This document shows, piece by piece, positions 1-7,973 of a stretch of DNA of 64,000 nucleotides. Position 1 is the first letter of the stretch. Each line of letters opens with the position of its first letter. A program made the translations under genes and the position numbers. Where the stretch lies: positions 4,092,001-4,156,000 of the forward strand of contig NZ_CP080419.1 of assembly GCF_019457595.1 (NCBI RefSeq), read 5' to 3'. The stretch comes from Shewanella psychrotolerans. GTDB taxonomy: Bacteria > Pseudomonadota > Gammaproteobacteria > Enterobacterales > Shewanellaceae. The notes beneath the pieces are model-generated. The model was not told where the DNA came from. It saw only the letters and a program-made list of their open reading frames with translations, and made no database searches.

Positions 1-1639
1 ACGCCTCGGCGTTCAGCACGTGTGTATGGCGCCGGGTTCTCGCTCAACGCCATTAACTCTTGCGGCGGCAAAACAAACTAAATTAAAGCAACATCTGCAT
101 TTCGATGAACGTGGATTAGCCTTTATGGCGCTGGGATTGGCTAAAGCCAGTTGTGCACCCGTGGCCATTATTACCACTTCTGGTACGGCTGTCGCTAATC
201 TGTATCCGGCTATCGTCGAAGCTTGGTTAACTCAGGTGCCATTGATTGTATTGTCGGGCGACAGGCCACCTGAATTGCTCGATTGCGGCGCCAATCAAGC
301 GATTGTTCAACCTGCTATTTTTGCCAACTATGCCAAGCAGGTAAATCTCCCGACACCGGATCTGAGCATTCGGCCAGAAGCCCTACTGACCACCTTAGAT
401 GCGGCCATCGCTAACCAAACTCAGCCCGTGCATATTAACTGTATGTATCGAGAGCCGCTTTATCCTGACACCATGAGCGCCGACTTTAGCGACTATTTGA
501 GCACGCTCGGAAATTGGCAACATACCTCATTGCCTTACACTCAATATGCTAGGACCCAAGTTGAAAGCGCACCAACACCCGATGCGCTAGCGAGGTTTGT
601 CCATGGAAAAGGCGTTATCGTGGTCGGTACACTCGCGCCACAACAGCGTCCTGAACTTATTGTCGAGCTAGCACATAAACTTGGATGGCCAGTGCTGACT
701 GATGCGCAATCTCAGCTGAGACAGCATGGTGCAACCATCGGCAATATCGATCAATTACTCTTGCTGCCCAAAGCCAAAGCATTATTGCAACAGGCCGATA
801 AGGTATTAGTATTTGGTGGACGTTTGTTGTCTAAACGCCTGATTAACTACCTAGATGAGCAGAAATGGAAAAACTACTGGCAAGTATTACCCCTGCAGCA
901 AAGGTTAGATCCAAGCCACAGTGCAAAACAGATCTGGCTAAACTCAGTAAGTTCATTTACCTCACTACCTTGGCAAAGATCATCTGAGGCCAACTGGGCC
1001 ACGCCGCTGATCGAGCTCAATGAAAGATTAGCCACTCTGTTTGAGCGGCAGATCGACCAAGGAGAGTTTGGTGAGGCGCAAGTTATCCGCGCCATTGCAA
1101 GTCAAACCGATCAACAATTGTTCATTGGTAACAGCTTACCCGTGCGGCTATATGATATGTATGCGCCAATCACAGCGATGGCATCCTCTGTCTACACTAA
1201 CCGTGGCGCATCGGGTATCGATGGATTACTGGCAACGGCATGTGGCATTGCCGCACATAAGAAACAGCCGACAACGCTTATCATTGGCGACCTGTCTCAA
1301 TTACATGATCTAAATTCGTTAGCGATCGCAGCCAAACAATCGAGCCCGTTAGTGATAGTGATCCTCAATAATGATGGCGGCAATATTTTCAATCTATTAC
1401 CTGTACCCGATGAGAAACTGCGTAGCGATTACTACCGGCTATCCCATGGTTTTGAGTTCGGTTACGGTGCAGCTATGTTCGGTATTGCCTATAACCAAGT
1501 CGATGATATTGTCAGCTTTAATGAGGTCTACCGTGATGCCCTCGCCCACCATGGCCCGTCAGTAATAGAGGTGAGTGTCGCGCAAGATCAGGCCAGTAAT
1601 CAGATAGCAAAAATCTCAGCATGGATAAGACAGAGCTAA
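1..1639 (+). CDS. menD: MenD, SEPHCHC synthase (5' end cut by window)
   Basis: This thiamine-diphosphate enzyme joins isochorismate and 2-oxoglutarate to make SEPHCHC, the first committed step of menaquinone synthesis. The reading frame is open from base 2 (RLGVQH before VCMAPGSRSTPLT), so the GTG at 20 is an internal Val codon and the true start lies upstream of the window. The N-terminal MAPGSRSTPL block is characteristic of MenD. The ThDP/Mg site GDLSQLHDLNS, ending in NND, lies at about 1285-1380. About 545 codons are present against a usual 560-580, so roughly 25 N-terminal residues are missing. The 3' end overlaps menH by 19 nt, which points to translational coupling in a menDHCE operon. 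In a Shewanella-like organism menaquinone carries electrons for anaerobic respiration. Confidence 0.96.
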   Translation, partial: RLGVQHVCMAPGSRSTPLTLAAAKQTKLKQHLHFDERGLAFMALGLAKASCAPVAIITTSGTAVANLYPAIVEAWLTQVPLIVLSGDRPPELLDCGANQAIVQPAIFANYAKQVNLPTPDLSIRPEALLTTLDAAIANQTQPVHINCMYREPLYPDTMSADFSDYLSTLGNWQHTSLPYTQYARTQVESAPTPDALARFVHGKGVIVVGTLAPQQRPELIVELAHKLGWPVLTDAQSQLRQHGATIGNIDQLLLLPKAKALLQQADKVLVFGGRLLSKRLINYLDEQKWKNYWQVLPLQQRLDPSHSAKQIWLNSVSSFTSLPWQRSSEANWATPLIELNERLATLFERQIDQGEFGEAQVIRAIASQTDQQLFIGNSLPVRLYDMYAPITAMASSVYTNRGASGIDGLLATACGIAAHKKQPTTLIIGDLSQLHDLNSLAIAAKQSSPLVIVILNNDGGNIFNLLPVPDEKLRSDYYRLSHGFEFGYGAAMFGIAYNQVDDIVSFNEVYRDALAHHGPSVIEVSVAQDQASNQIAKISAWIRQS

Positions 1640-2421
1640 TATTAGCCTCAAGTTGCTATGGCAATCCGTCAAAGCCTGCCCTGGTATTACTACATGGATT
1701 TTTAGGCGATAAGCAAGATTGGCAAGCATTAATGCCAAGCCTGAGTCAGCACTTTTATTGTGTCTGTCTCGATTTACCAGGTCATGGCAATAGCCCTAGC
1801 ATCACACTTGATAAGCCGGGGTTTATACAGGTATCACAACTGATTGAGCATACTCTTGCGGCACTTAATGTGTCTCGCTTCCACCTGCTCGGGTATTCAT
1901 TAGGTGGCCGCATCGCGCTGCATATTGTCCAGTTAATGCCAGATAAGATACTTAGCGTAACACTCGAATCTTGCCATTATGGTCTCGATAATCAGACGTT
2001 ACGCGATGATAGAATCCAAAGCGACGAGCTGTGGGATGAACGCCTGCAAAATCTGACAATGAGCGAATTTCTGTCGCTTTGGTATCGCCAAGGCGTATTT
2101 GCTGACCTTACCGATGATACTCGATCGCAATTGATCAAACGTCGGGCTAACAATACCGCCGCAGGCCTTCGCAGCATCTATCTGGCAACTTCATTAGGGC
2201 AGCAACAAGATTTGTCCAATTTACCTAACCAATCAGCAAGTAATTGGCATTATTTTGTAGGTAAAGAAGACCAAAAATTTACCCATTTGGCACAGCGCTG
2301 GCAACACAAGGCGCCCATTACGCTGCATTATTTCGAAAATGCAGGTCATAATATTCACCTAACAAGTAGCCAAGCTTTTTGTGATACCTTGACTCTACAC
2401 CTCCTTAAGGATCGAACATGA
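1621..2421 (+). CDS. menH: MenH, SHCHC synthase (alpha/beta hydrolase)
   Basis: MenH removes pyruvate from SEPHCHC to give SHCHC, the second step of the menaquinone branch. The 266-residue protein has the alpha/beta-hydrolase oxyanion region LLHGFLGDKQDWQ near residue 22. The nucleophile elbow GYSLGGR places Ser near residue 93, and a C-terminal NAGHNIH supplies the catalytic His near 242. The ATG start lies inside the end of menD, 19 nt before its stop, with no strong Shine-Dalgarno, so coupling to menD translation is likely. The 3' end overlaps menC in an ATGA arrangement. A generic esterase is possible on motifs alone, but position between menD and menC makes MenH the clear call. Confidence 0.93.
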   Translation: MDKTELILASSCYGNPSKPALVLLHGFLGDKQDWQALMPSLSQHFYCVCLDLPGHGNSPSITLDKPGFIQVSQLIEHTLAALNVSRFHLLGYSLGGRIALHIVQLMPDKILSVTLESCHYGLDNQTLRDDRIQSDELWDERLQNLTMSEFLSLWYRQGVFADLTDDTRSQLIKRRANNTAAGLRSIYLATSLGQQQDLSNLPNQSASNWHYFVGKEDQKFTHLAQRWQHKAPITLHYFENAGHNIHLTSSQAFCDTLTLHLLKDRT

Positions 2422-3449
2422 CGCTCTTAACACTTAGTCTATACCGTTATCAGATCCCGCTCGATAAACTACTTCCAGTGGGAAATCAGCGTATTGAGAC
2501 GCGAGAAGGTCTGGTGCTACAAGTAAGCACAGAAACACAGCAACAAGCAGTAGAAATATCGCCACTGTCGGGTATCGATATTGATGAGCAGCCAATAAAA
2601 GGTTTTAGTCAGGAAAGCATTGCAGAGATCATACACGCCCTCACCGAATCTATGCCGTCGCTGCAAGGAGAACCGATAGACAAGCTCTTAGATATTGCTG
2701 ACACTACGCCACTGGCATCACTCGCCTATGGCCTAAGCCTGTTACACACCAAACTGGATGGAAAACTATCCCTTTACCGTGACAACGCAAGCACTATTCC
2801 GCTGATTTACCGCCATCAAGATGAAGCGACAGCGCATTTACAGCAACGCGTTAGCGCATTGAGTAACAAGGTGCATGCGGTAAAGGTAAAAGTCGGACAA
2901 ACCTCGATGGAAGATGAGCTCCTACTCATCCATCAAATCTTGGCTATTCGTCCCGATCTCAAGCTTAGGCTCGATGCCAATCGCGCTTTTACCTTAGAGC
3001 AAGCCATCGATTTCTGCGCTTGCCTGCCACTCGCTTCGATTGAGTATATTGAAGAGCCTTGCCGCAGTGCCAAAGATAACGTGCAACTTTTCCAAGCTGT
3101 GGGTATTCCTTTTGCGCTAGATGAAAGCCTCAACGATATCAATTATCAATTTAACATGCTCCCAGGGCTAACCGCTCTCGTGCTTAAGCCTATGTTAATA
3201 GGCCATCTTAATCGCTTACAGCAACTTATCGAAGAAGCCCATGCTAATGGCGTTAGAGCAATTATTAGCTCAAGCCTAGAAACGAGCCTTGGCATCGAAG
3301 CACTCAAAGCGATAAGCCAGGAATGTACGCCAGATGAAATTCCAGGGTTAGATACTTTATCGGCCTTTAGCAGCGATCTTATTGTCTCTAGTGGAAAACC
3401 GCGCTGCTTAGCTATCGACGATTTAACGCTGATTGAGCAATGTAAATAG
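2418..3449 (+). CDS. menC: MenC, o-succinylbenzoate synthase
   Basis: This enolase-superfamily enzyme dehydrates SHCHC to o-succinylbenzoate. The 343-residue sequence shows the superfamily hallmarks in order: a KVKVG strand carrying the catalytic Lys near residue 156, metal ligands in LRLDANRAF (about 184), IEEPC (about 211) and ALDES (about 235), and the second Lys in LKPMLIG (about 256). The ATG overlaps the menH stop by 4 nt and is preceded by AAGGA six bases upstream. It is followed three bases later by the menE translation-start region, keeping all four men genes in one transcript. Confidence 0.94.
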   Translation: MTLLTLSLYRYQIPLDKLLPVGNQRIETREGLVLQVSTETQQQAVEISPLSGIDIDEQPIKGFSQESIAEIIHALTESMPSLQGEPIDKLLDIADTTPLASLAYGLSLLHTKLDGKLSLYRDNASTIPLIYRHQDEATAHLQQRVSALSNKVHAVKVKVGQTSMEDELLLIHQILAIRPDLKLRLDANRAFTLEQAIDFCACLPLASIEYIEEPCRSAKDNVQLFQAVGIPFALDESLNDINYQFNMLPGLTALVLKPMLIGHLNRLQQLIEEAHANGVRAIISSSLETSLGIEALKAISQECTPDEIPGLDTLSAFSSDLIVSSGKPRCLAIDDLTLIEQCK

Positions 3450-3458
3450 GAGTTGTTG

Positions 3459-4958
3459 GTGGCCTTACTCATTTCACCTCTGCACCACAGTGCTGCGACA
3501 GCACCAAAACAAACGGCGCTCAATTTTTGGCAGAATAAGGCATACCACAGCCTAAGTTATCGTGAACTGAGTGTCATCGTCACATCAGTTGCCACCCATC
3601 TTAAACAAGTAGGGCTTAAACCAGGTGATCGTTTAGCCTGTATCGACAATAATTCAAAAGAGATGGTCATTCTGTATTGGGCATGTATCGATGCTCGTAT
3701 CATCTTTTGCCCTTTATCACCCCGATTTCCAAAAATACAAATTAGTGAGTTAAGTCAACGCTATCAGTTCGATAGGTTCTGGGCCCCGCAACAATTTCAA
3801 CATCTTTTGCCTGAATCATCTCTAGAGATAGATTTTATAACAACCGTACTTAACGCTACTCCTAAGACAATTGATAGCTCACAGCCAGCCAATATCATTT
3901 TGACCTCAGGTAGCAGCGGCCAACCTAAAGCCGCAGTGCATTGCTTAGCTAACCATATCTCCAGCGCCAGAGGCTCAAGCGAGCTCATTGCGGTTAATCA
4001 AGGTGACAACTGGCTGCTGTCGCTACCGCTGTTTCATATCGGCGGGCTCGCGATCATCAATCGCTGTGCCCTCGCTCAGGCGGCGATAACACTCCCCGCG
4101 ACCAAATTATCGCTAGTCGAACAACTAAAACAGCTACGCCTGACCCATCTTTCTTTGGTTGCAACCCAGCTTATTAGGTTACTGGAACAAGACAAAAATG
4201 CCCTGATAGGTATAAAGGCACTACTCCTTGGCGGCGGGGCAATTGGGGCGTCGCTACTGGAGAAACTCAAACCGCTTGGAATAAATGCTTATACCAGCTA
4301 CGGCATGACAGAAATGAGTTCTCAGATCACCACGGGGCTAGCCACCAATAAAGGCAGCAGTGGTAAGCTATTAGCTGGACGAGAGTTAAAGATTGTTGAC
4401 CAGCAAATTTATGTCAAAGGTGAAACCCTGTTTATGGGCTACCTAACACCTAAAAGCCCCTGCAAAAGACCACAGCCAAAACCCCAAGAATTATCTCAGC
4501 AGTTATCACAAGAATTACCATCAGAGATACACCGAGATATATCACAAGATAATGAAATGCTTTGGCGGCCAACAGACAGCGAAGGCTGGTTTAACACTCA
4601 GGATTTAGGTTACTGGAACACGGATGGCGATTTAGTCATTATCGGCCGTGCCGACAATATGTTTGTTTGTGGTGGCGAAAATGTGCAGCCTGAAGAGATT
4701 GAAGCGGCCCTTAAGCGGCATCCAGAGATCACCGATGCGATTGTATTTCCAATACCAGACAGTGAATTTGGTTTCCTTCCTGCTGCGATTATCAACGGCA
4801 GTGTGAGCGATACCAGCAGCCTTGATGATTTTATACGCCAATATGTTGCTAGCTTTAAACGCCCAAGGCAATATTTTGCGTGGCCCAATATCGAAAGTAC
4901 TAGCCTTAAGATCTCCCGAAAACAGCTTATCGCGGCAGTATCTAACCCTCTGGCATAA
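3459..4958 (+). CDS. menE: MenE, o-succinylbenzoate-CoA ligase
   Basis: This adenylate-forming (ANL) ligase activates o-succinylbenzoate to its CoA ester. Visible motifs are the P-loop TSGSSGQPKAA (about residue 150), YGMTEMSS (A5) and DLGYWNTDGDLVIIGR followed by GGENVQPEEIE in the C-terminal domain. Three non-ATG starts are possible: TTG 3453, TTG 3456 and GTG 3459. GTG 3459 is chosen because AGGAG at 3448-3452 sits six bases before it, giving 499 residues. Just before the A7 region there is a polar insert rich in Gln, Glu and Pro (nt about 4448-4560) that looks like an unstructured loop. A bidirectional terminator follows at 5087-5115. Confidence 0.94.
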   Translation: MALLISPLHHSAATAPKQTALNFWQNKAYHSLSYRELSVIVTSVATHLKQVGLKPGDRLACIDNNSKEMVILYWACIDARIIFCPLSPRFPKIQISELSQRYQFDRFWAPQQFQHLLPESSLEIDFITTVLNATPKTIDSSQPANIILTSGSSGQPKAAVHCLANHISSARGSSELIAVNQGDNWLLSLPLFHIGGLAIINRCALAQAAITLPATKLSLVEQLKQLRLTHLSLVATQLIRLLEQDKNALIGIKALLLGGGAIGASLLEKLKPLGINAYTSYGMTEMSSQITTGLATNKGSSGKLLAGRELKIVDQQIYVKGETLFMGYLTPKSPCKRPQPKPQELSQQLSQELPSEIHRDISQDNEMLWRPTDSEGWFNTQDLGYWNTDGDLVIIGRADNMFVCGGENVQPEEIEAALKRHPEITDAIVFPIPDSEFGFLPAAIINGSVSDTSSLDDFIRQYVASFKRPRQYFAWPNIESTSLKISRKQLIAAVSNPLA

Positions 4959-4966
4959 GCGAGTTC

Positions 4967-5062
4967 TAATACCAATTAGTATAAAGATCTGATCGCTGAG
5001 CGACGTTTAACACTAAGGTTAGCGCTTATGTGGCAAGGTCTTTAATTGCTGATTGGTATAAC
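4967..5062. repeat. Imperfect inverted-repeat element, MITE/REP-like
   Basis: The spacer between menE and the rpoH terminator begins with TAATACCAATTAGTATAAAG and ends with the approximate reverse complement (GCTGATTGGTATAAC), enclosing about 65 nt without coding potential. The shared core is ATACCAAT. Its size and terminal symmetry fit a small non-autonomous repeat, but only one copy is seen in this window, so repeat status across the genome is inference. Confidence 0.4.
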
Positions 5063-5086
5063 TGCTGTCTATTGATTTTTTGACAC

Positions 5087-5115
5087 AAAAAAGCCTGCTC
5101 ATAAGCAGGCTTTTT
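5087..5115. terminator. Bidirectional terminator between menE and rpoH
   Basis: GCCTGCT (5093-5099) pairs with AGCAGGC (5104-5110) around a 4-nt loop. The stem is flanked by an A-run on the left and a T-run on the right, so it can act on both converging transcripts. Confidence 0.9.
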
Positions 5116-5129
5116 CATTAAATAGTGGC

Positions 5130-5987
5130 TTAGACTTCCATCCGCCCTTTGAGCTTATTCATGGCGTTCTTTTCTAACTGCCTGATACGCTCAGCAGAGA
5201 CTTGATAGGTTTCTGCCAGCTCTTGCAATGTCGTTTTCTCATCATTCAACCAACGCGCTTGTAAGATATGTTGGCTACGCTCATCAAGAGTTTTGATCGC
5301 TGCTAACAGTCGAGTTTGGTTATCTGATTCAAAGTTATCATTTTCTACCTGCGAAGCCAGATCTGAAGAGTGATCTTCAAGGTAGTGCACTGGTGAATAA
5401 TCTTGATCATCATCGTTATCGCTCGCCAGATCGAATGCAGGATCTTGCGCTGCCATACGTGATTCCATTTCGGTCACATCGGCTTTAGAGACACCCAAAT
5501 TTTCGGCAACCATAGTCACCTCTTCATCACTAAACCAGCCAAGACGTTTCTTAGCTTTGCGTAGATTGAAGAACAATTTGCGTTGCGCCTTAGTGGTCGC
5601 CACTTTAACGATACGCCAGTTTTTGAGCACATATTCATGGATCTCAGCTTTAATCCAATGAACAGCAAAAGAGACAAGACGGACACCCACATCAGGATCA
5701 AAACGTTTTACCGCCTTCATCAAACCAATGTTACCCTCTTGGATAAGATCTGCCTGTGGCAGGCCATAACCAGAATAACCTTTAGCGACATGAACAACGA
5801 AACGAAGATGAGACATAATCAACTGCTTCGCAGCCTGAAGGTCACCAGTCTCTTGCAGACGCTTGGCTAGCTCATACTCTTCCTGAGGCTCCAACATACT
5901 GATGTTGTGCGCAGAATGAATATAAGCCTCTAAGCTACCGCTGCTTTGAGGGACAACTAGTGCCATTGATTGCGTTTGACTTGTCAT
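5130..5987 (-). CDS. rpoH: RpoH, heat-shock sigma factor sigma-32
   Basis: This is the alternative sigma factor that directs RNA polymerase to heat-shock promoters. The 285-residue length matches the family. Region 2 is visible as DLIQEGNIGLMKAVKRFDP (from about residue 80), with core-binding and -10 recognition segments following. The RpoH box QRKLFFNLR, the hallmark separating sigma-32 from other sigma-70 members, lies at residues 135-143. Region 4 ends in a helix-turn-helix with LQELAETYQVSAERIRQLE. It is convergent with the men operon and lies downstream of ftsX, the same ftsY-ftsE-ftsX-rpoH order as in Escherichia coli. The 232-nt gap upstream probably holds its own promoters, though none could be assigned with confidence. 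Confidence 0.97.
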   Translation of the reverse strand: MTSQTQSMALVVPQSSGSLEAYIHSAHNISMLEPQEEYELAKRLQETGDLQAAKQLIMSHLRFVVHVAKGYSGYGLPQADLIQEGNIGLMKAVKRFDPDVGVRLVSFAVHWIKAEIHEYVLKNWRIVKVATTKAQRKLFFNLRKAKKRLGWFSDEEVTMVAENLGVSKADVTEMESRMAAQDPAFDLASDNDDDQDYSPVHYLEDHSSDLASQVENDNFESDNQTRLLAAIKTLDERSQHILQARWLNDEKTTLQELAETYQVSAERIRQLEKNAMNKLKGRMEV

Positions 5988-6219
5988 TAACGCTCCTACT
6001 TCTTATCTTTCAAAAATTTAAAACTCTAAATGCCAACAGCTTAGAAAGCCGAGACGCCTTGCAACGCTTTACAGCAGTCGTTTTACACAAGGATAAGCTG
6101 ATGAACTATCAACGATCTGACAGTCTATGTCAATATTCTAGGCCAAGCAGATGCCAATTTCACCCAAAACTATAGACATTTCAAGTGAACAATAGTTCAT
6201 AAAGATGACGACAACGTGA

Positions 6220-7185
6220 TCACGATGGCTCTATCGCGCGCAGATGTTGGCGCACAGAAAGATAGGAACCTAGCCAACCTAAAAACGAGGCAAGCAACAC
6301 TAATTGACCTAACTCAACCAATGTTAATGATTGCATCTCTAAACTACTACCGTAGAGCCCCAACAGATCGGCAAGTGCACCATCAAGATACCACACCAGT
6401 ACATTAATAATAAGCCAAGCTAAAATACCACCTATCACTCCAAACCAGATCCCAGTATAAAGAAAGGGACGCTGGATAAAGCTCTCGGTGGCTCCAACTA
6501 ACTTCATCACCTCAATTTCAGTGCGCCGATTCATGATTGCTAACCGAATGGTGTTACCAATCACCAGCACTACAGCCAAAACCAACAATACCGCAATCGC
6601 CAAAACGGTGCGCTCTAATAGTCTCACGACGGCTTGCAAACGCTCTAGCCACTCAATATCTAAACGACCAAAGCTGACTTCAGGTTCTAACTCCAGTTTT
6701 TTTAACAGCTCTCTGGCGCCATTAGGGCTAGCATATTTAAGCCCTGGGGTAACGGTTATCACTGCGGGTAATGGATTTTCATCTAAATAGGCTATCGCCT
6801 CACCAAATCCAGACAGACGTTGAAATTCCTCCAATGCCTGATCGCGATTGATATAGCTAACGGCACTCACCTCTGTATACGCGCTAATACGAGTGATCAA
6901 GCTCTGTACCGTACGTTCGCTGCGACCCTCATTAATAAACAGGGATATCTCAGCTGCACTGTTCCATGATTGAGTAATTGTTTCAGCATTCTTAACCAAC
7001 ACTTGTAATGCCGCGGGCAGACTCAGACTGACGCCTAGTACCGCCATCGTCATCAGTGATGAGATAGGATTTCGCCACAACTCCCCCATGCTCCCCATAG
7101 CATGTTGAATATGGCGGATAAAGAACATCACAATGCGCCCTGTAAAAGGGAGTTTGCTGCGAACTAATTGAGGTTTCTGACTCAT
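6220..7185 (-). CDS. ftsX: FtsX, cell-division ABC-type membrane protein
   Basis: FtsX is the integral membrane partner of FtsE in the divisome and relays ATPase action to peptidoglycan hydrolase activators. The 321-residue protein has a cytoplasmic N-terminus, a first membrane span near residues 45-65 (LMTMAVLGVSLSLPAAL), a periplasmic domain, and three C-terminal spans including AIAVLLVLAVVLVIGNTIRL and WFGVIGGILAWLIINVLVW. The motif NRRTEIEVMKLVGAT, typical of FtsX/FtsX-like permeases, lies between spans 2 and 3. It starts 14 nt after the ftsE stop, so the two genes are co-transcribed. Confidence 0.96.
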   Translation of the reverse strand: MSQKPQLVRSKLPFTGRIVMFFIRHIQHAMGSMGELWRNPISSLMTMAVLGVSLSLPAALQVLVKNAETITQSWNSAAEISLFINEGRSERTVQSLITRISAYTEVSAVSYINRDQALEEFQRLSGFGEAIAYLDENPLPAVITVTPGLKYASPNGARELLKKLELEPEVSFGRLDIEWLERLQAVVRLLERTVLAIAVLLVLAVVLVIGNTIRLAIMNRRTEIEVMKLVGATESFIQRPFLYTGIWFGVIGGILAWLIINVLVWYLDGALADLLGLYGSSLEMQSLTLVELGQLVLLASFLGWLGSYLSVRQHLRAIEPS

Positions 7186-7199
7186 CTTTAGCTCCTCAA

Positions 7200-7883
7200 T
7201 TACAGGTTAGGTGCAGGTGAAAGCTCTTCACCACCAAGTATTCGACCTTGCTTCAAGGTCAAGGTACGATATTTCATTCGCGCGATTAACCCAAGATCAT
7301 GAGTCGCGATAAGTACGGTAGTGCCCGAATCGTTAAAGGTCTCAAACAGGCGCAAAATATCCATGGACAACTTGGGATCTAAGTTACCCGTAGGCTCATC
7401 GGCCAAGAGCAGTGGAGGCTTGTTGACAATCGCACGAGCAATACCCACTCGTTGCTGCTCACCGCCAGATAACATGATCGGATGATGGCGCTCTTTGCCA
7501 TACAGCCCCACCATATCGAGTGCGGCCAGAACCCGCTTTTTTATCTCATGCAGTGCAAAACCTTCGATAACCAGAGGTAAGGCGATATTGTCAAATACAC
7601 TACGATCCATCAGTAAGTGATGATTTTGGAAAATCATGCCAATATCACGGCGAAGATAGGGCACATCTTTAGGGCGGATATTAGCAATATCATGGCCGTT
7701 AATCGAAACACGCCCCGCATTTGCCCGTTCAATCACGGTAATTAATTTGAGCAAGGTACTCTTACCCGCACCAGAGTGGCCAGTTAAAAATGCCATCTCT
7801 CCACGTTGCAGGTGGAAACTGACATCGCTGAGCGCCTTCTGTCCACCAGAATAAATCTTACTCACTTGCTCAAATCGAATCAT
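7200..7883 (-). CDS. ftsE: FtsE, cell-division ATP-binding protein
   Basis: FtsE is the cytoplasmic ATPase of the FtsEX complex. At 227 residues it is a bare ABC nucleotide-binding domain: Walker A GHSGAGKST (about residue 35), Q-loop IFQNHHLL, signature LSGGEQQRVGIARAI, Walker B LLLADEPTGNLD and switch His in ATHDLGL. It lies about 90 nt downstream of ftsY, behind a terminator-like hairpin, and directly upstream of ftsX. Confidence 0.97.
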   Translation of the reverse strand: MIRFEQVSKIYSGGQKALSDVSFHLQRGEMAFLTGHSGAGKSTLLKLITVIERANAGRVSINGHDIANIRPKDVPYLRRDIGMIFQNHHLLMDRSVFDNIALPLVIEGFALHEIKKRVLAALDMVGLYGKERHHPIMLSGGEQQRVGIARAIVNKPPLLLADEPTGNLDPKLSMDILRLFETFNDSGTTVLIATHDLGLIARMKYRTLTLKQGRILGGEELSPAPNL

Positions 7884-7934
7884 AAATGCCCAATCTTAGT
7901 TATTGCAAAGGTCTGCCTAGAGAAAGTGCGCCAG

Positions 7935-7958
7935 CAAAAGCCCTCCTAATGGAGGGCT
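7935..7958 (-). terminator. Terminator or attenuator between ftsY and ftsE
   Basis: On the minus strand AGCCCTCC and GGAGGGCT (7958-7951 and 7946-7939) form an 8-bp stem with an ATTA loop, followed by TTTTGCT. It lies after the ftsY stop and before ftsE. The short T-run suggests partial termination inside the ftsYEX operon. Confidence 0.7.
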
Positions 7959-7973
7959 GCACTTGCAAGAAAG

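Noticed and set aside
20..22. GTG at 20 as the menD start
   Set aside because: The frame is open to the window edge and upstream codons (RLGVQH) match the MenD N-terminal region; 20 is an internal Val.
5960..6175. 71-codon plus-strand ORF upstream of rpoH
   Set aside because: It overlaps the rpoH start and promoter region, with no ribosome site or recognisable sequence.
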